Source of the DNA: Actinomycetes bacterium
GTDB taxonomy: Bacteria; Actinomycetota; Acidimicrobiia; Acidimicrobiales; Palsa-688
Direction of reading: 5' to 3'
Length of the DNA stretch: 5,891 bases
Assembly: GCA_021808425.1 (NCBI GenBank)
Contig: JAKBBS010000200.1
Location: 1-5,891, forward strand
The position numbers and the translations under genes were made by a program. Positions 1-5,721 of this stretch are shown piece by piece (position 1 is the stretch's first letter; every line of letters starts with the position of its first letter). The notes beneath the pieces are model-generated. The model saw only the letters and a list, made by a program, of their open reading frames with translations, was not told the DNA's origin and made no database searches.

Positions 1-233
1 GAGCACTCGAGTGGAATGTATATTCCAACTAGCTTGCCGCTAGCACTCGTGGAAACTGGGATCCCCCGGGCTCGGTCAAACCGCTGTTGCCTCGACCCGT
101 TTCCGAAGCCCCGCGGTGCTCTGCTGGCTATGAAGACGTCCGAGATGCTCATCTCGGCCGGGGCGTTATGTCCCACGAGCGCCGACGTTCGGTGCGTGGC
201 GCTCGTGCGATTTCGTGGCCGTCTCCTCCGGTT
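1..233. other. Left flank, no recognised gene
   Basis: No gene is recognised here. One plus-strand frame is open from the window edge to a TAA at 256-258 inside the left inverted repeat. It could be the tail of a gene lying further left, but the peptide resembles no family I know and its third-position GC is high only in the second half. The first 55 bases hold several small symmetrical elements: a 10-bp palindrome at 4-13, TGGAAT/ATTCCA arms at 12-27, CTAGC/GCTAG arms at 29-43, and an AGCACTCG direct repeat at 2-9 and 42-49. Their role is unknown. Confidence 0.4.
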
Positions 234-241
234 CGTGACAG
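234..241. repeat. Left copy of 8-bp direct repeat (putative target duplication)
   Basis: CGTGACAG here is repeated exactly at 1474-1481. Each copy lies exactly one base outside the 23-bp inverted repeats. An 8-bp direct repeat in this position is what a transposase that makes staggered 8-bp cuts leaves behind. Confidence 0.75.
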
Positions 242-242
242 A

Positions 243-265
243 TGGGCTCTCCAGCTAACCGGAGT
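243..265. repeat. Left terminal inverted repeat, 23 bp
   Basis: It starts TGGGCTCTCC, ends ACCGGAGT, and is perfectly reverse-complementary to 1450-1472. It contains an internal dyad (CTCCAG, 4-nt spacer, CCGGAG, one mismatch), so each repeat could bind a dimeric protein. A second 23-bp match in a window of this size is not a chance event. Confidence 0.9.
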
Positions 266-441
266 ACACTCAATATGTTATGATCGCAGCTCCTACCGCA
301 CGGAAAGCTCTACCCGCGCTCGTACGCTGACCTGCTGTCGTGGTTCGGGCATAAGCGGAGCGCCCGGTTGGCCCTTCGCTCGAACCAAAGCCAGGTGCTG
401 CCTCGGCCAGGATGAGGTGGTGTAAGACCGCGCTCGCATAC
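266..441. other. Non-coding leader between left repeat and operator
   Basis: No convincing gene is present on either strand, and the frames that stay open have no family resemblance or good start. It should hold part of the promoter region for the toxin-antitoxin operon, but I see no clear -35 box. Confidence 0.4.
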
Positions 442-471
442 GTTGCATTCGTGCTAGCATGGAAATGCAAC
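442..471 (+). promoter_or_regulatory. Nested dyad, candidate antitoxin operator
   Basis: The arms GTTGCATT (442-449) and AATGCAAC (464-471) are a perfect 8-bp inverted repeat. Between them is the palindrome TGCTAGCA (452-459), off-centre by one base. TAGCAT (455-460) could serve as a -10 box inside the dyad. The site ends 29 bases before the chosen antitoxin start. Ribbon-helix-helix antitoxins usually bind short palindromes overlapping their own promoter, so autoregulation here is the natural inference. The -10 assignment is weak. Confidence 0.55.
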
Positions 472-500
472 CCCAGATCAACCAACATGAAGGGAGTCAG

Positions 501-761
501 ATGGCATCAGTATCGGTTGGCTTTTCGATCCCAGAGCAAGAGAGGGACCGTCTGGACCACCTCGTCGACACGTTCGGCGGGGGAAACCGAAGCGCTTTCC
601 TGCGCGTAGCCATGGATCGTATGGAAACGCTGGAACTCGCCGACAAGTTCCGGGACCTCCAAGGCTACTGGAGCGAGAAGGCCGACGAGGTCGGGGTCAC
701 CCGGGCTGACGTGGACCGCATCGTTCACGAAGTACTCGCTGATTCGAGGGTGCGTGCCTAA
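501..761 (+). CDS. Ribbon-helix-helix antitoxin (CopG/Arc-type)
   Basis: This 86-aa protein is the probable DNA-binding antitoxin of the pair. Residues 2-9 (ASVSVGFS) form the predicted beta strand, residues 11-22 the first helix, then a GGGNRSAFL turn and start of the second helix (about 25-42), the classic RHH_1 pattern. The acidic, helical C-terminal half (about 45-86) would wrap the toxin. ATG 501 is chosen because AAGGGAG (490-496) lies four bases upstream. An in-frame ATG at 459 would place the start inside the operator dyad without a ribosome site. The TAA overlaps the toxin start by 8 bases, which indicates translational coupling. RHH antitoxins pair with several toxin classes, and here the neighbour is a PIN nuclease. 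RHH identity is confident. The antitoxin role rests on context. Confidence 0.85.
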   Translation: MASVSVGFSIPEQERDRLDHLVDTFGGGNRSAFLRVAMDRMETLELADKFRDLQGYWSEKADEVGVTRADVDRIVHEVLADSRVRA

Positions 762-1266
762 TGGTTCGCCCCGGCAGCCGGTCGTCGTGGATATCAATGT
801 GCTCGTCGGAGCGTTTATCGAGCAAGGCCATCGCGACCTTTTGTCGTGGCCGAGCCCGCCGCCGACGAGCCCGAATCCCGATTCCGACTGCATGGGAATC
901 CTGGTCGACGGCCAGGAGTTCTCGTTGTGGCTCAGCCCACACATCCTTCTCAATCTTGGGAGGATTCTCGCCGAAAAGGCTGATGGAACCGAGGATCGCG
1001 TGCGCGAGACCCTTGAGTTCATGGTCGCTGTCGCCAAGAAAAGTGATGGCGGTGTTCTCAGACCCGACATCGTCGTCACGGACTGCGTGGCTGACTACGA
1101 AGACAACAGAATCCTCGAGTTGGCTCTGGCCTGCCAAGCGGTTCTCATTGTTTCCAACGATCCGCACCTGCTGGACATGTCGCCTTGGAAGGGCACAGTT
1201 GTCCTCTCTTCCATTGACTTTGCTAAGCGGGTTGACGTGATGCGTCGGTCGTCTCGACGTCGCTGA
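754..1266 (+). CDS. PIN-domain toxin (putative endoribonuclease)
   Basis: This 170-aa protein starts with GTG at 754, preceded by GAGGG (746-750). The start cannot be much later because the first catalytic Asp is residue 13 in VVVDINVLVGAF. Other PIN landmarks are SPHILLNLGRIL (61-72), DYEDNRILELA (114-124) with D117-N118, and IVSNDPHLLDM (132-142) with D136. This arrangement resembles the COG1569-like PIN group, metal-dependent RNases often paired with RHH antitoxins. The residue where many PIN toxins have a Glu in the helix after the first third is Asn67 here. That may be normal for this subgroup or may lower activity. The segment at about 33-58 is a Pro/Ser/Asp-rich insertion. Expression should be coupled to the antitoxin, and a strong terminator follows at 1279. 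The RNA target cannot be read from sequence. Confidence 0.85.
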   Translation: MPNGSPRQPVVVDINVLVGAFIEQGHRDLLSWPSPPPTSPNPDSDCMGILVDGQEFSLWLSPHILLNLGRILAEKADGTEDRVRETLEFMVAVAKKSDGGVLRPDIVVTDCVADYEDNRILELALACQAVLIVSNDPHLLDMSPWKGTVVLSSIDFAKRVDVMRRSSRRR

Positions 1267-1278
1267 TCCCAACCCTTC

Positions 1279-1309
1279 AGCGAGCGGGCCTACGGGCTTG
1301 CTCGCTTTT
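1279..1309 (+). terminator. Intrinsic terminator of the toxin-antitoxin operon
   Basis: The stem pairs AGCGAGC (1279-1285) with GCTCGCT (1300-1306). It continues inward through two G-T pairs and three G-C pairs to a TACG loop (1291-1294), giving 12 bp in all. Four Ts follow (1306-1309). It starts 13 bases after the toxin stop and lies inside the inverted-repeat unit, so the cassette carries its own transcription end. Confidence 0.85.
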
Positions 1310-1449
1310 CAATTCCCTGCCGTGGCATCAGCGTTGCGTGCTTGGGACGACCGCCTGGCACCTCGACAACGGCAGGCGCAACACCGTCGATGGAATCAAC
1401 CCACGGTCCGGTCTGGGACATCTGCTGGCCGGTACAAGATTTTGTGCCG
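1310..1449. other. Non-coding right arm of the cassette
   Basis: I see no gene or RNA here. The plus-strand frame that stays open across it continues antisense through the recombinase gene and is a compositional shadow. Confidence 0.4.
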
Positions 1450-1472
1450 ACTCCGGTTAGCTGGAGAGCCCA
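1450..1472. repeat. Right terminal inverted repeat, 23 bp
   Basis: This is the exact reverse complement of 243-265 (starts ACTCCGGTT, ends GGAGAGCCCA). One base (C1473) separates it from the right copy of CGTGACAG. Confidence 0.9.
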
Positions 1473-1473
1473 C

Positions 1474-1481
1474 CGTGACAG
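1474..1481. repeat. Right copy of 8-bp direct repeat (putative target duplication)
   Basis: CGTGACAG is identical to 234-241 and lies one base outside the right inverted repeat, mirroring the left side. Removing 242-1481 would restore one uninterrupted copy joined to the sequence beginning at 1482. Confidence 0.75.
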
Positions 1482-1584
1482 GACCGAGTGAGATCGGGGT
1501 CAGGAATCTGGGAGGACCGGTTTGGACTGTTCATGCGAGACGCGAGACGTCGGCAGCGTCGGACGCGGGGTGGCCGCCGGGATG
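1482..1584. other. Spacer downstream of the recombinase gene
   Basis: This stretch is short and GC-rich. It would have been continuous with 1-241 before the cassette inserted. I see no clear terminator for the recombinase gene reading leftwards and no recognisable attachment core. Confidence 0.35.
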
Positions 1585-3345
1585 CTACGTCGCTCGGCTT
1601 CGCTGCGTCCGCCTTACGGGGTGGGGCTCTTGTTGGCTTTTGTCTTTGGGTGGCTTCGTTCGCGGCTTTAAGGCCGGGACGTTGGATGACCGGTTCCTGC
1701 GGGCGCCTTGCCGGCTACGCGAATCCGATTCGACGTTAAATGCAAGGGTGTCGGCGAGTGGGAGCACGCCGCGCACAGCGATGACCGGGATGTGGCGGTG
1801 GCGTTGGCAGTCGTCGCACACCCGGGCGACGCGGCCGGGGGTGTGTTGCGTTTCGCCGGGCTCCTTTACCGGCAAGAGGCCCTTGCCGGCGCAGGTCGGG
1901 CAGGGCTGCCATCCGCTGACCGTCACGTGGATTGCGAGTAGTTCGATCAATCGGCGGGCCGTGGGTGCGTCGGGCGACTCTAGGACCCAATCGATCTGCT
2001 CTGCGAGCAGGTCGATGTCTCTGGCCCGGCGGGCGTCGGCGGCATTTACGGCGACCCACCCAGCGACCTGGTCTCGTTGTGTCCTCGCCGCAGCGAGTTC
2101 GACGGCGAGGCTTGCGGCAGCTTGGGAGGCGACCAGCGGGTCGACACCGGCGGCGAGTGCTCGGGCGAGGCTGTCGCCGGCGGCACGCTCCAGGCGTTTC
2201 ACTCTGCGCTCGACTGCCGCAAGGTCCTCGGTGGACACTTTCGCTGTCGCTCCGCCCCTTCGGGCTGCTTGCGCCAGACGGCGGGTTTGTTCCTGGCCGC
2301 CGAGCGCAGATTGGACGGCGGCGAGGACGGCCCGCTCGACGGTTTCGGCGCGAACGCTGCGACAGTCGCAGCGGTGCTCGGCGTGCCAGAACGAGTTAGC
2401 GCACCGGTACAGGCGGTTGCCGGCGGTGTTTGTTGTTCCTTGCATTGTGGCCCCGCAGGGGGAGCTGATCCGCCCGGACAGCACGTACTGGTTGGTGCGG
2501 CGCCGTATGGTGGCGGTCGCCTCGACGCGGGCTCGAAGCGCCGCGTGCTCGGCCGGCGACACGATAGCCGGGACGGTCATCTCGATCGGGGCGCTACGGG
2601 CGTTGCGGCCGGGGCGGCGGTAGGTCCAAGTACCCGACAGGGCGATCGCCTCTCGCAGAAATCCTCGCACCAGCCCGCCGGTCCAGCGCCGGGCGTGGCG
2701 TGGTCGCAGACCCTCCCGCTCCAAGACTTTGGCGATCGCGGCGCTGGACTGGCGCTCAGCGACGAAAAGCTCCGAGATTCGCCGGACGGCCCGCTCCCCG
2801 ACCGGGTCGATCTCGAGGCGGGCGTCACGGCCGGCGCCGGCGAGACGGTAGCCGAACGGCGGCGGACCCCCGACCCATCTGCCTTGGCGGGCGGCCGCCT
2901 CCGACCCGCCCATCGTCCGCTCCCTTATCTGGTCGCGCTCAAACTCGGCGAACGACCCTAAAATGTTTCGCTGCAGGCGGCCAGCGGGCGTAGTCGAATC
3001 GAAACCCTCCGCGACCGACACGACCGCCACCCCTAGATCGTCGCACTCGCCCATCAGCGAGACCAGATGGCGCATCGATCTGCCAACCCGATCCAACTTC
3101 GCAGCCACGACGGCCTGTAGCAGTCCCGCTCGGGCGTCGCCCATCATCTCGTCCAGCGCAGGTCGAGAGGCCTTAGCCCCCGAGACGCCCTCGTCGACGT
3201 ACTCCCCCGCCACCTGCCAGCCCATCGCCGCCGCATACTGGCGGCACCGATCGATCTGGAGAACCAGCGAAGTGCCCTCGATCTGCTCCACCGTTGAAAC
3301 GCGCGCATATATACCGACTGGCTTCGCCGCATCAGTGCCCGTCAC
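1585..3345 (-). CDS. Large serine recombinase (integrase/resolvase family)
   Basis: This 586-aa protein should cut and rejoin DNA through a Ser-DNA intermediate to integrate or excise a mobile element. The resolvase catalytic domain covers about 9-160: YARVST with catalytic Ser17, KLDRVGRS (83-90), and FAEFERDQIRER (131-142). GGPPPFGYR (159-167) opens the recombinase domain, which runs to about 275. A zinc-ribbon-like segment (about 290-330; Cys297, 315, 326, 328) is followed by a helical, probably coiled-coil stretch (about 372-435). A second Cys pair set (482/485 and 510/513) and a basic, low-complexity tail (about 545-586) complete the protein. The first zinc-ribbon Cys of the usual CxxC is Ser. 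GTG at 3345 is chosen because GGAGGGGG (3351-3358) lies upstream at good spacing. An in-frame GTG at 3384 lacks this. It overlaps the small gene 3332-3571 by 14 bases. Attachment sites were not identified. Confidence 0.95.
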   Translation of the reverse strand: MTGTDAAKPVGIYARVSTVEQIEGTSLVLQIDRCRQYAAAMGWQVAGEYVDEGVSGAKASRPALDEMMGDARAGLLQAVVAAKLDRVGRSMRHLVSLMGECDDLGVAVVSVAEGFDSTTPAGRLQRNILGSFAEFERDQIRERTMGGSEAAARQGRWVGGPPPFGYRLAGAGRDARLEIDPVGERAVRRISELFVAERQSSAAIAKVLEREGLRPRHARRWTGGLVRGFLREAIALSGTWTYRRPGRNARSAPIEMTVPAIVSPAEHAALRARVEATATIRRRTNQYVLSGRISSPCGATMQGTTNTAGNRLYRCANSFWHAEHRCDCRSVRAETVERAVLAAVQSALGGQEQTRRLAQAARRGGATAKVSTEDLAAVERRVKRLERAAGDSLARALAAGVDPLVASQAAASLAVELAAARTQRDQVAGWVAVNAADARRARDIDLLAEQIDWVLESPDAPTARRLIELLAIHVTVSGWQPCPTCAGKGLLPVKEPGETQHTPGRVARVCDDCQRHRHIPVIAVRGVLPLADTLAFNVESDSRSRQGARRNRSSNVPALKPRTKPPKDKSQQEPHPVRRTQRSRAT

Positions 3346-3571
3346 TGAAGCCCCCTCCGCTCGCCATCGACGGCCCCCCAACACGTCGAGCGAGCGCCGC
3401 GTCGCTCAACAAGTCCGCCAACGCCAGGAAACACGCGGGGTCGGCCAACGTGTCGAAACGGGCGGACACCAGCGCCGCCCCGGCCTCGCCCACGTACAAT
3501 CGCTCCTCGAGCGACACCACAGGAATGTCTGGCAAGGACGTCCGAGGACGGCGGCGAGGAGAAGCGGGCAT
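3332..3571 (-). CDS. Small unrecognised protein coupled to the recombinase
   Basis: This 79-aa reading frame shows strong third-position G/C bias from about residue 12 on. It includes stretches such as IPVVSLEERLYVGEAG and ADPACFLALADLLSDAALA and ends with TGA overlapping the recombinase start region. I recognise no family. The predicted structure is a beta-type first part then a hydrophobic helix at about 46-60. There are no Cys pairs or transmembrane segment. Position and overlap suggest co-expression with the recombinase, so an accessory role such as directionality or regulation is possible but unproven. The ATG at 3571 has only a weak ribosome site and is half buried in a hairpin. The first 11 residues (Pro/Arg-rich) look less like real coding. 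The true gene may begin further upstream in another frame (see 3535-3899). Confidence 0.55.
   Translation of the reverse strand: MPASPRRRPRTSLPDIPVVSLEERLYVGEAGAALVSARFDTLADPACFLALADLLSDAALARRVGGPSMASGGGFSDGH
3351..3358 (-). promoter_or_regulatory. Ribosome binding site deciding the recombinase start
   Basis: Read on the minus strand this is GGAGGGGG, ending five bases before GTG 3345. It lies inside the coding sequence of the upstream small gene, so recombinase translation is probably coupled to that gene. Confidence 0.7.
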
Positions 3572-3899
3572 CGACCCGCCATATCGGCGGGCCGATCCTG
3601 GCGGCCCGGTAGGAGATCACGACACACAGCCAGCCGAGACGCTGCGGCCGCTTCGACGCACTCCAGCCCGGCAATGTACCGTCGGCATCCGTATCCGGCC
3701 AGCTAGAGGCTACAGCAATCAGCTCGACCTGACCGCCAGCGCAGGAGGTCACACGCCCCGCCAGGAACTGATCCATTGCAGCGGCATGGCGCGTTCCCAA
3801 CACCAGGGTAAGCCGTGCTCGTAGACCCTTTTCGTGGCCGCCGGACGACGACGGTCGAGTTGAACTGAGGTCAGCGAGGTTTTGGTGGCGGGCGCGCAC
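3535..3899 (-). pseudogene. Coding-like frame upstream, possible 5' part of the small gene
   Basis: A second minus-strand frame, open from GTG 3899 (or ATG 3773), shows coding-like codon use down to about 3535, with segments such as GGQVELIAVASSWPDTDAD and RLGWLCVVISYRAARIGPP. Below that it turns Arg/Gly-rich, as shadows do, exactly where the small gene's frame becomes convincing. Skipping one base near 3535 would join the two into a single protein of about 145-190 aa. This could be a real indel, a sequencing error, or two overlapping genes. I recognise no family and no good ribosome site in front of either start. A TTGACA (minus strand, 3902-3907) lies upstream without a matching -10. Confidence 0.35.
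3570..3596 (-). repeat. Inverted repeat covering the start of the small gene
   Basis: Eleven-base arms (3570-3580 and 3586-3596) with an ATATC spacer match at ten of eleven positions. In minus-strand RNA the odd pair becomes G-U, giving an 11-bp stem. The stem includes the first two bases of the ATG at 3571 and the GGCGGG just before it. It could sequester translation initiation or be a protein binding site. Confidence 0.5.
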
Positions 3900-4038
3900 G
3901 TTGTCAAACGGTCAATGCCGAGCAGGGACTTGTCCGACAGTGCCGACGGCTACATAAGGGCGTTGCCGGTTTCCGTTGTGGCGGGGCAGCCTGACCGCGT
4001 GGCTTGTCGTATGCCGGCGATGCTATTGATGCCGGCTC
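3900..4038. other. Intergenic stretch, no recognised gene
   Basis: Nothing is recognised as coding. ATGCCGGC occurs twice, at about 4012 and 4030. The last part may still belong to the decayed recombinase to its right, whose minus-strand reading could continue across further frame changes. Confidence 0.3.
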
Positions 4039-4363
4039 CTATGAGGGACACCTGTCGAGACGGAGATTTCTGTGGGGGATGCATAGAACGACATCGTGTT
4101 CAGCGAGTTCGGCGATGATCTCTCGCAGCTGGTCAGTGGAGCGACTGAGACGTTAGGGATCGGCGACTATGACCTGCCGATCTTGCCGGTTTTGACATCG
4201 GCCTTGAGCCCAGCCAATCGAGGCCGGGGCTTGAACCCGCCGATCCTGATGTCATGGTAATCACCGAGAAAGGCTCGCCCACTGCTGGGCGCGGTGGCGC
4301 TCGTGCTGTATTTCGATGGCGTGACAGTCTCTTGGTGTGGAGGTCGCAATACGTTGTGGTCAT
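4039..4363 (-). pseudogene. Decayed serine recombinase, N-terminal domain remnant
   Basis: Read leftwards, three frames in succession give serine-recombinase-like sequence. First, RIATSTPRD then IEIQHERHRAQQWA (about 4353-4280) resembles the catalytic-Ser region and first helix. Next, FLGDYHDIR and FKPRPRLAGLKADVKTGKI (about 4270-4178) matches the family's GEYVD..SG..RPGL..LL.D...G.ID segment. Last, QVIVADP, a TAA (4153-4155), then RLSRSTDQLREIIAELAEHDV (about 4179-4090) matches the DRLSR helix. Frame changes fall near 4275 and 4178, and a TAG ends the last frame at 4039-4041. ATG 4363 overlaps the stop of the 453-aa gene as ATGA, so the original start was probably there. The pieces keep family order and spacing, which one chance frame would not. 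The gene is not functional and is unrelated in detail to the intact recombinase. Confidence 0.7.
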
Positions 4364-5721
4364 GCAGCTTCCTCACAGGTTTGGCCCTGTGGCGTGTCGC
4401 CGTCCGCTAGCTCGCCGTCGAGTCCAGAACCGTGGCTCCGGTCATTTAGGCCAAGGGCGTTCACAACCCGTTGCAGGGTGTTGTTGCGATGGGGATCCGC
4501 CCACGTGTACTTGTGGGGGCTCGGGAGGTCCTCGTCGCCGAAGATCAACTCGGCGACAGCGTCTACGAGCTCGGATGGGAGGTGATCGGTGCTTTCTCCC
4601 GAGGCGAGGGATACCCCGGCGTCGATGACCGCGGCGTAGGGACTCCGCCAGAAAACACTCCGAGCGTTGGGACCTCTGCACCGCCGTCCGTTCTTAGCGG
4701 CATAAGCCTCGAGCCGTTCTCCCAGAGGGCCACGCCACCACGAGATGTCATCATTGATGGCCTGTCCCGGTCCGGTCCGTTCCTCCAACGCTTGGCGGAT
4801 TGTGATCCGGCGGCGCCATACAGCTCCGGCTATACCGCTTAGCCACGGGTCGACCGCTCGGTTTGCAAGTCGGCCGTTGATTGGGATTCGCAGCATGCCG
4901 CCGGGCGTGGCGAGGGCCAGCTCGGCTGACCAGCACACCTGTTGGGTGTCGACGTCGATCCAGACACGTCGCCGTTCTAGCAGGTCCTTGATCGTGTCCT
5001 GGATAGCGCACGCGGCGCGGTTGCTCATTGGGATGGGCAGCTCGAGGGCGCCGAGAAGGTTTACCAACCGGTCTACTGGTGCGCAGACCGAGGCGACTAG
5101 AGAGCTTCGGTTTCCTCTAGCCGCCTGCTGTTGCTGAAGAAGCGTATCGAGGGATTCAGCGGCTCTTTTGGCTTCGTCAGCTAGTTCGGCCCGAGCCGCT
5201 TCGCTTAGACCAGCTATCGCGGCGGCGTCTCGGGCGATCTTTGCGGTTTTTTGGGTTGCGGCGATTTGCTCTGCCAGATTGATGTCGCCTGGAATCTCCA
5301 ACGGCGGCTCACTCGGGTCGAGCGTGAGATATCCGGCGAGTTGTGGACGTCCCTGCAGTGCTGTGACGATAGCCTCCTTCAGCGACTGCTGAGCCTCCCC
5401 CGCGTCGACCACCGCGACGTTTATCGTCAGCTTCTCCACCAGCTTGTTCTTCGTGCGGAATCGGATAGCGAACAGGGGAGTTTTCTTCGTTGCGCCACCT
5501 TGGAGGGAGACCCAAGCAAACGATCCGGACTTCGTGGTCCCGTCGGCGTGTACAAGGACGGTGGACGCTCCTCCTGTTGCGACTAGCGTGCCTTTAGATG
5601 TGAATATGTCGCTCTGCTGATCTACGTCGAAGGCTCCGATAAGAGGTAGGCGGCCGCGTTCGCCGGGATGCTCGTTCCGTCTCACATTCCGGCGGAGGAG
5701 CGCGACGTCATCGTCGCTCAA
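4360..5721 (-). CDS. Unrecognised 453-aa protein linked to a serine recombinase relic
   Basis: This is a long, well-composed reading frame, but I recognise no family. It has no signal peptide and no membrane segment, so it is probably cytoplasmic. The first 130 residues look beta-rich (for example GTLVATGGASTVLVHADG, 45-62). Residues about 147-207 form a long Ala/Gln-rich helical region, possibly coiled coil, ending in LLQQQQAARGN. The C-terminal 220 residues mix helices with Trp- and Arg-rich segments (VWRRRITIRQALEER, 301-315; ISWWRGPLGERLEAYAA, 326-342). The tail is acidic. The start is uncertain: TTG 5721 gives the longest form and GTG 5685 is an alternative, neither with a ribosome site. 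The stop overlaps the decayed recombinase start as ATGA, so the two were probably one operon. Its 5' end overlaps the acyl-CoA ligase tail on the other strand, which marks it as element DNA abutting the chromosome. Confidence 0.75.
   Translation of the reverse strand: MSDDDVALLRRNVRRNEHPGERGRLPLIGAFDVDQQSDIFTSKGTLVATGGASTVLVHADGTTKSGSFAWVSLQGGATKKTPLFAIRFRTKNKLVEKLTINVAVVDAGEAQQSLKEAIVTALQGRPQLAGYLTLDPSEPPLEIPGDINLAEQIAATQKTAKIARDAAAIAGLSEAARAELADEAKRAAESLDTLLQQQQAARGNRSSLVASVCAPVDRLVNLLGALELPIPMSNRAACAIQDTIKDLLERRRVWIDVDTQQVCWSAELALATPGGMLRIPINGRLANRAVDPWLSGIAGAVWRRRITIRQALEERTGPGQAINDDISWWRGPLGERLEAYAAKNGRRCRGPNARSVFWRSPYAAVIDAGVSLASGESTDHLPSELVDAVAELIFGDEDLPSPHKYTWADPHRNNTLQRVVNALGLNDRSHGSGLDGELADGDTPQGQTCEEAA

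Larger units (their letters stand above)
242..1473. mobile_element. Transposon-like unit carrying only a toxin-antitoxin module
   Basis: This 1232-bp unit is bounded by a perfect 23-bp inverted repeat (243-265 and 1450-1472) and flanked by the 8-bp direct repeat CGTGACAG (234-241 and 1474-1481). Inside are the antitoxin and toxin genes, their upstream dyad and a terminator. No transposase or recombinase reading frame lies inside, so movement would need an enzyme acting from elsewhere. Just inside the perfect repeats the two ends keep partial similarity (CAC..AAT.T on both, read inwards). The GGGCTCT-type tip and 8-bp duplication loosely recall ISL3-type ends, but the outermost base differs between the two ends (A versus G read inwards) and I do not assign a family. 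The repeats and their spacing are seen directly. Transposition is inferred. Confidence 0.7.

Noticed and set aside
761..1240. Plus-strand ATG at 761 overlapping the antitoxin stop as TAATG
   Set aside because: This attractive overlap leads into a Ser/Arg-rich shadow frame. The PIN motifs are in the frame starting at GTG 754.
697..1272. Minus-strand open frame of 191 codons across the toxin gene
   Set aside because: It mirrors the PIN toxin, which has conserved motifs and a sensible operon position. This frame has neither.
1298..2623. Long plus-strand open frame of 441 codons
   Set aside because: It is antisense to the serine recombinase, Arg/Ser/Ala-rich, with no family resemblance. It is a high-GC shadow.
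2077..2961. Plus-strand open frame of 294 codons
   Set aside because: It lies antisense to the recombinase gene, whose catalytic motifs are unmistakable on the other strand.
4277..4290. Small hairpin GCCCA/TGGGC
   Set aside because: It has a short stem and no T-run on either side, so it is not a terminator. It falls inside the decayed recombinase.
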